The notes under the pieces were generated by a model. It saw only the letters and a program-made list of their open reading frames with translations, was not told the origin of the DNA and made no database searches. Positions 1-5,276 of a stretch of 8,949 nt of DNA are shown one piece after another. The stretch spans positions 1-8,949 of the forward strand of contig JAOUPE010000050.1 in the NCBI GenBank assembly GCA_029880025.1, in the 5' to 3' direction. A program made the translations under genes and the position numbers. The stretch comes from Caldifarciminota bacterium. GTDB lineage: Bacteria > Hydrothermota > Tepidihabitantia > Tepidihabitantales > JAOUPE01. Each line of letters starts with the position of its first letter. Positions within the stretch are counted from its first letter, which is position 1.

Positions 1-301
1 CCGGGATATCAAAAATAATCCAGTGGGTAAATGTGCCACGCGGTGCATCCGGGTCATCCATAATTAAGGCAAAACTCTTAGTACCGGCTGGCGGGTTTGT
101 CCAGTTTAACTGGGGTGAAATATTTTCGCCTATTCCAGTAAACTTATCTGGGATTCGTTCATTATCTTGAAAGGCTGGGCTCTGAATGGTAAATCCGGCT
201 GCTGGTTTTGGTTCTGGCTTAGTTTTTGCCATTGGCTCTTGTTTTTGACCGCAACTTAAGAAAATCAAACAAATTAATAATAAAGAAAATATTTTTAACA
301 T
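1..301 (-). CDS. PEBP / YbhB-YbcL family (Raf kinase inhibitor-like) lipoprotein, partial
   Basis: The ATG is at 301-299 and the frame stays open for 100 codons to the left edge, so the C-terminal part is missing. Residues 1-17 form a lipoprotein-type signal peptide: K3, a hydrophobic run, then F-L-S-C17 followed by G. The lipobox is slightly loose, with F at -3. A Lys/Pro-rich linker (about 25-34) leads into the phosphatidylethanolamine-binding fold. The family signature is visible at residues 82-94, with DDPDAP, then G89 and H93-W94 followed by a hydrophobic strand; this is the usual D-P-D-A-P...G...H-W pocket motif of YbhB/YbcL proteins. Family members bind anionic or phospholipid head groups, but their bacterial role is poorly defined. 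A GGAG ribosome site (306-309) lies 4 nt before the ATG. The family call is secure; lipid anchoring is inferred from the lipobox, and the native ligand is unknown. Confidence 0.85.
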   Translation of the reverse strand, partial: MLKIFSLLLICLIFLSCGQKQEPMAKTKPEPKPAAGFTIQSPAFQDNERIPDKFTGIGENISPQLNWTNPPAGTKSFALIMDDPDAPRGTFTHWIIFDIP

Positions 302-322
302 AAGACTCCGCTCTTATTATTG

Positions 323-350
323 GTTATAGCAATGAAATAAGTTAAGTCAA
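323..350 (-). promoter_or_regulatory. sigma-70-type promoter of the PEBP lipoprotein gene
   Basis: Read on the minus strand, TTGACT (345-350) and TATAAC (323-328) are separated by 16 bp, each one mismatch from consensus. Transcription would start near 316, giving a leader of about 15 nt that carries the GGAG site. The gene is therefore probably transcribed independently of clpX, although both read the same way. Confidence 0.65.
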
Positions 351-408
351 TAGCTATCTTGAACTGATTATTAACTTTACGACGATTAATTATTAGGATT
401 TATGATAT

Positions 409-429
409 AAATAAAAGGAGTTTTTATTT
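409..429 (-). terminator. AT-only hairpin just after clpX stop (weak terminator candidate)
   Basis: A perfect 8-bp inverted repeat, AAATAAAA / TTTTATTT around a 5-nt loop, begins directly after the clpX TAG codon. It is the right place for the end of the tig-clpP-clpX transcript. The stem has no G-C pair and no clean T-run follows, so termination would be weak. It may instead be a chance structure of AT-rich DNA. Confidence 0.3.
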
Positions 430-1686
430 CTATTCGGCTTTTTTGCGGCGTCCTGCAAGAATATATTCTGGCTTTTGGCGGCTGGTGATAACTTCGGGAG
501 TTATAACAACCTCAGCCACATCTTTCATTGATGGCAGCTCAAACATAATCTCAAGCATTGAATTTTCCATCACTGCCCTTAATCCGCGCGCACCAGTGTT
601 TCTTGCTAAAGCAAGTTGGGCAATACTTTCTAAGGTTTCTTTACTAAATGTAAGCCTTACCCCTTCTAATTCAAAATAATGCTGGAACTGTTTTATTATC
701 GCATTACGTGGTTTAGTAAGAATGTCAATCAAAGCCTCTTTGGCTAAGCTGTGCAAAGATGCCAGCACCGGTATCCGACCAACAAGCTCTGGAATCATAC
801 CGTATTTAATCAAATCATCTGGTTCGACTAAAGATAAGAGTTCGTCTTTAGACTTAGTTTGAGCCGAATTAATATCCGCTCCAAAACCCATTGTCGATTT
901 TTTTAGTCGAGCCTCAATAAATTTCTCCAATCCACCAAAGGTTCCACCGCAAATGAAAAGAATATTACGGGTATTGATGGGGATATATTGTTGTTCCGGA
1001 TGTTTTCTGCCGCCTTGGGGCGGAACATTAGCGACCGTGCCATCAAGGATTTTGAGTAATGCTTGCTGCACGCCTTCACCCGAAACATCTCGGGTAATTG
1101 ATGGCGAATCTGATTTACGACCGATTTTATCTACTTCATCCAAATAAATTATTCCAGTCTCGGCTGCTGCGACATCATAATTGGCGGCTTGAATCAAACG
1201 CAAAAGAATATTTTCAACATCCTCGCCAACATAACCAGCTTCGGTTAAAGGTGTTGCATCCGAAATTGAAAATGGCACATTCAAAAATTTTGCCAATGTT
1301 TCAGCCAAGAGCGTTTTACCTACGCCGGTTGGTCCAATCAAAAGAATATTTGATTTTTCAAGTTCGACCCCGGTTTTGCGGGTAAATAATCTTTTGTAAT
1401 GGTTATAGACCGCAACCGAAATAACCTTTTTTGCCCGTTCCTGTCCGATGACATACTCGTCAAGAAAATTTTTGATATCAGAAGGCGGTGGAATGTTTTT
1501 AATCGAAAAGGTATATTTATACTTATCCTCTTCGGTTAACAAATTATTACAGATGCGAATACAATCATCACATATGTGAACTCGTCTCCCTGAAATTAAA
1601 CGACGAATTTTAGTCGGCGGTCGATTACAGAAAGAGCAGCGAGCTTGTTTATTCTCTCTTCTCGATGACCTCATCGATGATTCCAT
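430..1686 (-). CDS. clpX: ClpX, ATP-dependent unfoldase subunit of the ClpXP protease
   Basis: This is a hexameric AAA+ unfoldase that recognises tagged or damaged proteins in the cytoplasm and threads them into ClpP. All landmarks are present in the 418 residues. The N-terminal zinc-binding domain has C17-x2-C20 and C39-x2-C42. Next come Walker A GPTGVGKT (118-125), the pore loop GYVG (151-154), Walker B with D183-E184, the RKH loop (227-229), sensor 1 (N241-T249), an arginine finger in VGRIP (R304) and sensor 2 GARGLR (365-370). The ClpP-docking loop reads MGF (266-268) where IGF or LGF is usual, a mild change. The start overlaps the end of clpP by 38 nt, implying translational coupling. 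No strong Shine-Dalgarno is seen, and Met5 (1674) is an alternative start. It is the last gene of the tig-clpP-clpX unit, and its length is normal for the family. Confidence 0.97.
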   Translation of the reverse strand: MESSMRSSRRENKQARCSFCNRPPTKIRRLISGRRVHICDDCIRICNNLLTEEDKYKYTFSIKNIPPPSDIKNFLDEYVIGQERAKKVISVAVYNHYKRLFTRKTGVELEKSNILLIGPTGVGKTLLAETLAKFLNVPFSISDATPLTEAGYVGEDVENILLRLIQAANYDVAAAETGIIYLDEVDKIGRKSDSPSITRDVSGEGVQQALLKILDGTVANVPPQGGRKHPEQQYIPINTRNILFICGGTFGGLEKFIEARLKKSTMGFGADINSAQTKSKDELLSLVEPDDLIKYGMIPELVGRIPVLASLHSLAKEALIDILTKPRNAIIKQFQHYFELEGVRLTFSKETLESIAQLALARNTGARGLRAVMENSMLEIMFELPSMKDVAEVVITPEVITSRQKPEYILAGRRKKAE

Positions 1687-2233
1687 ATTCTTTAGCTTCG
1701 GTCGCTGACATAAAGAAATTGCGGTCAGAATCTTTCAAAATCTTATCAACCGTTTGCGTAGTATGCTTTGCTAAGATTTCGACTAACCGTTCTTTTAGTT
1801 TAACAATCTCTCGGGCATGGATTTCGATATCGGTCGCCTGACCCGAGAGTCCATGAACCTCGGGTTGATGAATCATAATCCGAGAGTTGGGCAAGGTAAA
1901 TCTTTTCCCTTTTTCACCGGCGGTTAAAAGTAATGCTGCGATACTGGCAGCCATACCAACACAGGTTGTACTCACTTTCGCTTTTATATATTGCATCGTA
2001 TCATAAATTGCCAATCCCGAAGAAACGATACCACCCGCTGAATTAATATAAAGCGAAATATCTTTTTCCGGGTCTTCGGCTTCTAAGAATAAGAGCTGGG
2101 CGATTACCAAATTCGCCACATTATCATCAATCGGCATACCGACAAAGATGATACGTTCTTTTAATAATCGGGAATAAATATCATAAGCGCGTTCACCCCG
2201 ACCGGTTTGTTCAATAACTATCGGTACGTACAT
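1649..2233 (-). CDS. clpP: ClpP, ATP-dependent Clp protease proteolytic subunit
   Basis: This is the serine peptidase (family S14) that forms the barrel of ClpXP. I choose the ATG at 2233 (MYVPIVIEQT...), giving 194 residues. A perfect AGGAGG lies 4 nt upstream (2238-2243), and family alignments begin at this YVP-IVIEQT segment. An in-frame ATG at 2263 would add ten atypical residues and has no good ribosome site. The nucleophile is Ser97 in GMAAS, the general base is His122 in the IMIHQP motif, and the oligomerisation and active-site Gly-rich strand (NSAGG, 64-68) is present. The third triad position falls in DRNFFMSA, where Asn172 (codon AAT, 1718-1720) stands in place of the usual Asp of RD[RN]F[LM]. 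The gene lies 13 nt after tig and overlaps clpX by 38 nt. The family call is certain; the effect of Asn172 on activity is inferred. Confidence 0.97.
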   Translation of the reverse strand: MYVPIVIEQTGRGERAYDIYSRLLKERIIFVGMPIDDNVANLVIAQLLFLEAEDPEKDISLYINSAGGIVSSGLAIYDTMQYIKAKVSTTCVGMAASIAALLLTAGEKGKRFTLPNSRIMIHQPEVHGLSGQATDIEIHAREIVKLKERLVEILAKHTTQTVDKILKDSDRNFFMSATEAKEYGIIDEVIEKRE

Positions 2234-2237
2234 TTGT

Positions 2238-2243
2238 CCTCCT
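2238..2243 (-). promoter_or_regulatory. Shine-Dalgarno that sets the clpP start
   Basis: Minus-strand AGGAGG with 4 nt to the ATG at 2233. It sits in the 13-nt gap after the tig stop codon and decides the start in favour of 2233 over the upstream in-frame ATG at 2263. Confidence 0.8.
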
Positions 2244-2246
2244 ATC

Positions 2247-3461
2247 CTATTCAACTTTTGCATTTTTTAATATCCAATCCATTGTTTTTTCCTTAATGAT
2301 TTCATATAAAAAGACCGAGTTATTGCTTAAATGTTCGAGTTTTGCTGGTTCGGTCTTAAGTTGGGTTGCATATTCCTGAATTTTGGCTTCAATCTCTTCG
2401 GGTGAAGGCTTGATATTCTCCTGTTGGGCAATTCGGGAAATGACGATGCTAAACTTTGCCCGATTTTTTGCAATCAGCATCAATTTCTCTTTAGTCTCTT
2501 CGGATTCTTTAAGATTATGTTCCTTCAGAATACTGTTGTAAGAATCGGCAATAAACGAAGCCGGCGATTCAAAATTATGTTCCTGAATCAAATAATTATA
2601 AATCTGATTCATGAGGTCAGACTCAATAATGTGTGCTCGGTCGCTGAGAATCTCATCGTTCAATTGTCGGCGCAATTCATCCAAATCCTTGAATCCCAGG
2701 TCTTGGGCAAAATTGTCATTCAGTTCAGGTAGAATTTTCTCTTTAATGTCTCGAATCGTAAATTTGTAATTAAGCGTCTTGCCGGCAACCGATTTATCAG
2801 GATTGTCTTCAGGAAAAGTTATTGCAATCTCTTTTGAATCACCCGGTTTGACTCCTAACAGTCCTTGATTAATCTCTTTTAGGTTCATTTCATCATTAAC
2901 CTGAATCAATACATTATTATTCATCTTACCGATAATATTATCTCCTTCATAAATTCCATAATCACAAAGAATAAAATCACCATTTTCGGCTGGTCGTTTT
3001 AAAGGTTTAAAAGTGGCACAGCGGTCCTGTAACAATTTCAAGCGCCGCTCAAATTCTTGTTCAAAACCGGTCGGTTCCTGTTTCTTAAGTCTTATCCCAT
3101 TATATTCTTTCAATTCAAATTCCGGAATGATTTCAAAACTAATCTTAAAGGTAAGTTGTTTATCTTCACTAAGGTTGTAGTCGGTAACTTTAGCGGCAGT
3201 GAGTGGCTTAAGATTTTTTGCCTCGATTGTCTCTTTATAGACTTCGTCAATCAGTTTATCCATCGCCACTGCCTCTAAGGCAGGTCCGTATCTTTTTTCT
3301 AAGACCGGTCTTGGTACTTTTCCCTTGCGAAATCCTGGAACTTCAGCCTGTCTCACGTATGTGCCGGTAATCTCTTCTATTTTCTTTTTAACTCGTTCTG
3401 GCTCGACCAGAATTTCGAGTTCTCTTAACCATTGTTCTGGTTCAAATACTTTTATTTCCAT
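2247..3461 (-). CDS. tig: Trigger factor, ribosome-associated chaperone
   Basis: Trigger factor binds ribosomal protein L23 at the exit tunnel and shields nascent chains. The 404 residues show the normal three-part layout. The N-terminal ribosome-binding domain (about 1-120) has the signature GFRKGKVP at 43-50. A FKBP-type PPIase domain follows (about 130-240), and a long helical substrate-binding domain fills the C-terminus (about 241-404). The protein is shorter than the E. coli one (432). The PPIase domain looks degenerate: the usual phenylalanine-gly-gly turn and the I-P-G-F-E segment are replaced by NLKEINQGLLG (193-203). Only the strand positions, VKPGD and the FPE segment (216-218) are kept. 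Prolyl isomerase activity may thus be weak or lost, while chaperone function should remain. No Shine-Dalgarno is visible before the ATG; the upstream spacer is highly structured. tig heads the tig-clpP-clpX genes and follows tRNA-Leu. Confidence 0.95.
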   Translation of the reverse strand: MEIKVFEPEQWLRELEILVEPERVKKKIEEITGTYVRQAEVPGFRKGKVPRPVLEKRYGPALEAVAMDKLIDEVYKETIEAKNLKPLTAAKVTDYNLSEDKQLTFKISFEIIPEFELKEYNGIRLKKQEPTGFEQEFERRLKLLQDRCATFKPLKRPAENGDFILCDYGIYEGDNIIGKMNNNVLIQVNDEMNLKEINQGLLGVKPGDSKEIAITFPEDNPDKSVAGKTLNYKFTIRDIKEKILPELNDNFAQDLGFKDLDELRRQLNDEILSDRAHIIESDLMNQIYNYLIQEHNFESPASFIADSYNSILKEHNLKESEETKEKLMLIAKNRAKFSIVISRIAQQENIKPSPEEIEAKIQEYATQLKTEPAKLEHLSNNSVFLYEIIKEKTMDWILKNAKVE

Positions 3462-3470
3462 TGTTTAAAT

Positions 3471-3543
3471 CGAATCAAACGAATGACCGCGAAACTCACG
3501 AATTCGCCTGATGCGGATTATTCGGAACATTCGTTATCATTCG
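3471..3543 (-). repeat. Long imperfect stem-loop of CGAAT repeats between tRNA-Leu and tig
   Basis: The outer arms are CGAATCAAACGAATG (3471-3485) and the complement of CGAATGATAACGAATG (3528-3543). They pair over 5 and 8 bp with a small internal loop. Inside, CCGC (3487-3490) can pair with GCGG (3513-3516). Alternatively GCGAA (3489-3493) pairs with TTCGC (3503-3507). The pentamer CGAAT or its complement occurs seven times in 73 bp. In the transcript this would be a stable structure between the tRNA 3' end and the tig start, suited to processing or control of tig translation. The inverted repeat is directly visible; the role is inferred. Confidence 0.65.
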
Positions 3544-3557
3544 CAATATTTGTCCTA

Positions 3558-3640
3558 TGCGAGGAGGGGGAGTTGAACCCCCACCCTTTTCAGGACTGGA
3601 TCCTAAATCCAGCGCGTCTGCCAGATTCCGCCATCCTCGC
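3558..3640 (-). tRNA. trnL: tRNA-Leu (anticodon UAG)
   Basis: A 7-bp acceptor stem, GCGAGGA / TCCTCGC, with discriminator A (3558) frames a class II tRNA. The anticodon stem CTGGA/TCCAG encloses the loop TTTAGGA, giving anticodon TAG (3603-3605 on the complement). A long variable arm (CCT-GAAA-AGG) and a T arm GGGGG-TTCAACT-CCCCC complete it. The long variable arm and A73 are leucine identity features. CCA is not encoded, so it must be added enzymatically. The gene lies about 97 nt upstream of tig on the same strand with its own strong promoter, and is probably co-transcribed with tig and cut out. Confidence 0.95.
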
Positions 3641-3669
3641 TCGTCACAAGAATGGTAGTATTGACATTA

Positions 3670-3698
3670 AGTATAATTTGATAACAAACTAAAGTCAA
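3670..3698 (-). promoter_or_regulatory. Strong sigma-70-type promoter for tRNA-Leu (and probably tig-clpP-clpX)
   Basis: On the minus strand, TTGACT (3693-3698) and TATACT (3670-3675) are spaced by exactly 17 bp. The start would be near 3663, about 23 nt before the tRNA 5' end. No separate promoter is evident in the tRNA-tig spacer, so this is the likely driver of the chaperone/protease genes too. It is divergent from the plus-strand promoter at 3725-3752. Confidence 0.75.
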
Positions 3699-3724
3699 GA
3701 TGAAGAAAATTAATGAATCTTGTA

Positions 3725-3752
3725 TTGATAATAAACAAATTTCTGTTAAAAT
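3725..3752 (+). promoter_or_regulatory. Sigma-70-type promoter upstream of hydrolase remnant and glycosyltransferase
   Basis: TTGATA (3725-3730) and TAAAAT (3747-3752) are 16 bp apart, each one mismatch from consensus. The -10 element runs into the 19-bp palindrome, so initiation would fall inside it. It is the only good promoter candidate I see upstream of the glycosyltransferase at 4029. Confidence 0.5.
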
Positions 3753-3769
3753 GTGTTAATTTAACACAT
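3751..3769. promoter_or_regulatory. Perfect 19-bp palindrome over promoter start region (operator candidate)
   Basis: ATGTGTTAA-T-TTAACACAT is a perfect inverted repeat of two 9-nt arms around one base. It begins within the -10 element of the plus-strand promoter and ends in the ATG at 3768. No T-run follows it, which argues against a terminator. The placement fits a repressor operator for a dimeric DNA-binding protein. I cannot name the regulator. Confidence 0.5.
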
Positions 3770-4022
3770 GATGATAAGGATTTTTTTACTTTTGTTTACT
3801 TACTCGGTTCTAAATGGGCAAGGCATTAGTCCCCAATTACCAGCTCCTGACTTATACTGGGTACTGTGTAATAATTGGTAGGAAGTTAAAGTTGCCAAAG
3901 CGACTGGTGAAATTTTGTCTTTGAACATAAATGGTAAAAATCTTTTGGATAAGCCGGCAACCATCATTATTCATGACCAAAAGACCAAAAAATGATATCT
4001 CTGTTCAACAATTCGTTTTTGA
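3768..4022 (+). pseudogene. Degenerate N-terminal remnant of a secreted hydrolase paralogue
   Basis: From the ATG at 3768 the frame reads a signal-peptide-like start (MMIRIFLLLF..., residues 1-18). It then meets TAG at 3879-3881, continues as a sensible protein to TGA at 3993-3995, and stops again at 4020-4022. The translation across the first stop matches residues about 38-85 of the giant protein at 5277-8474. NNW-stop-EVKVAKATGEILSL aligns with NSWIKVEISKAKGEISSF, and NLLDKPATIIIHDQ aligns with NLLTKPANIIFRDK. The second stop falls beside a shared K-x-Y. Only the first 80 or so codons survive; the rest of the protein is absent. Similarity is better in protein than in DNA, so the copy is old rather than a recent duplication. 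The 37-residue leading frame could still be translated, but no function is supported. Confidence 0.75.
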
Positions 4023-4028
4023 ATAAAG

Positions 4029-5123
4029 ATGCGTATAGGTATTGATGTAAGAGTATTGAGGAAGGAGCGGGGAGGGGTCGGTCATTATTTGGCAAATCTC
4101 TTAGAAAAGTTTGCGCAATTGGATAAAGATGATACTTTTTTCCTTTACTCTTCTCAGCCGATTAAATTTAAGCCTATTGCGAGCGACAATTGGTACTACC
4201 GATTTGGCACACTACCCTTTCCTGGTTTCTTATGGTTCCACACTTGGGGCAAAGATTACATAATTAGGGACGAAGTGGATATTTTTTTTGAACCATTCAA
4301 TATTTTACCCCAAAATCTTCCTCGGAAGATTAAGAAAATAGTAGTGGTTCATGACTTTTTGGCAATTTATCCTTATATGTTATCGTATTACGGTCGTTTC
4401 CTCCATAAAATTTTTTTTAAAAAATCCTTAAAAATCGCCGAGCATATTATTACAGTATCAGAGGTGATAAAACGAAATATTGTTCATCATTTTCAAATTG
4501 ACCCAAAAAAAATTACGGTAATCTACGAAGGAGTCGGACTGAAATTTCGCCCGTATGAGAAAACCGAAGTGTTAAAGTTTCGCGAGCGATATAATTTGTT
4601 AAAACCTTATATTCTTACCGTCGCCACTTTGGAGCCATGCAAGAATTACCCAACTTTACTCCGGGCATTCAAGAGATTAAAAACAGACTGGGATTTAGTA
4701 ATCATTGGGAAAAGGGGCTGGAAATATAAAGAGATTTTTTCTCTGATTGAAGAATTAAAACTGTCAGAGCAAGTAAAAATTCTTGGTTATGTTTCGCAGG
4801 ATAATTTACCACTTTTTTATAACGGAGCAGAAATTTATGTTCACCCTTCTTGGTATGAAGGTTTTGGGCTTCCGGTTTTAGAGGCAATGGCTTGTGGAAC
4901 AGTAACAGTAGCCAGTAATTCTTCAAGTCTGACTGAAGTCGGTGATGATGCCGTGCTTTATTTTAATCCTTGGTCAGTAGATGAATTAGTCTTTAAGATT
5001 GAGACACTGTTAGATAGTTATGAGTTGAGGGAAAATTTAAAGGAAAAAGGAATCAAACAAGCCAAAAACTTCACCTGGGAAAAGACTGCCCAAAAGACAT
5101 TGATGGTTTTAAAAGGCAAGTAA
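4029..5123 (+). CDS. Glycosyltransferase, GT4 family (GT-B fold)
   Basis: This 364-residue cytoplasmic enzyme transfers a sugar from a nucleotide-sugar donor, most likely in polysaccharide, lipopolysaccharide or glycan assembly. The N-terminal Rossmann half opens with MRIGIDVRVL and the glycine turn GGVGHY (15-20). VVVHDF (106-110) and the ITVSE segment (141-145) are typical of the acceptor domain. The C-terminal donor half (from about 192) has the strand ILTVATLEPCKN with the K205-N206 phosphate-contact region. It also has the E-x7-E motif E277-GFGLPVL-E285, followed by AMACG and the nucleotide-contact segment S-L-T-E-V-G-D. This combination defines retaining GT4 enzymes; donor and acceptor cannot be read from it. 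There are no membrane segments. The start has no good Shine-Dalgarno. It directly follows the hydrolase remnant and converges with the giant secreted protein, so a shared glycan-related locus is possible but inferred. Confidence 0.9.
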   Translation: MRIGIDVRVLRKERGGVGHYLANLLEKFAQLDKDDTFFLYSSQPIKFKPIASDNWYYRFGTLPFPGFLWFHTWGKDYIIRDEVDIFFEPFNILPQNLPRKIKKIVVVHDFLAIYPYMLSYYGRFLHKIFFKKSLKIAEHIITVSEVIKRNIVHHFQIDPKKITVIYEGVGLKFRPYEKTEVLKFRERYNLLKPYILTVATLEPCKNYPTLLRAFKRLKTDWDLVIIGKRGWKYKEIFSLIEELKLSEQVKILGYVSQDNLPLFYNGAEIYVHPSWYEGFGLPVLEAMACGTVTVASNSSSLTEVGDDAVLYFNPWSVDELVFKIETLLDSYELRENLKEKGIKQAKNFTWEKTAQKTLMVLKGK

Positions 5124-5184
5124 ACCCCACATCCTGTTTAAAGGTTATAGCCATTCTTTCAGAAACGCACTAAAAAGTTTAAAA

Positions 5185-5197
5185 CCGGACTTTCCGG
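5185..5197 (-). terminator. Likely terminator of the giant secreted protein gene
   Basis: On the minus strand a 5-bp GC-rich stem, CCGGA-AAG-TCCGG, is followed immediately by TTTTAAACTTTTT, 80 nt past the stop codon. The stem is short, but the T-rich tail and the position in a convergent intergenic region fit an intrinsic terminator. Confidence 0.45.
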
Positions 5198-5209
5198 AGA
5201 TTTCAATAA

Positions 5210-5244
5210 GACAATTCTTTCAATTTTATGTTTGAAGTCTTGTC
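5210..5244. terminator. Imperfect hairpin in the convergent intergenic region
   Basis: GACAA (5210-5214) pairs with TTGTC (5240-5244), and TTCAA (5218-5222) with TTGAA (5232-5236), around an AT loop and a small internal bulge. It lies between the two convergent stop codons and could help end transcription in either direction. No clean T-run follows, so it is weak. Confidence 0.25.
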
Positions 5245-5276
5245 CGAGTCCTTGTGAAGAAGTCTATCGGATATGG

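Noticed and set aside
443..1385. Plus-strand frames within clpX
   Set aside because: They are mirror frames of a well-defined clpX with no start signals of their own.
2234..2263. Upstream in-frame ATG for clpP at 2263
   Set aside because: It has no ribosome site, overlaps tig and adds ten atypical residues. The ATG at 2233 has AGGAGG and matches the family start.
3879..3995. Stop-codon recoding (TAG/TGA read through) in the hydrolase remnant and in the 12-bp array
   Set aside because: TAG is used as the normal stop of clpX and tig in this window, and the remnant lacks most of the protein, so decay explains it better.
4702..4926. Minus-strand 74-residue frame within the glycosyltransferase
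   Set aside because: It is a shadow of the conserved GT4 donor domain, including the E-x7-E motif.
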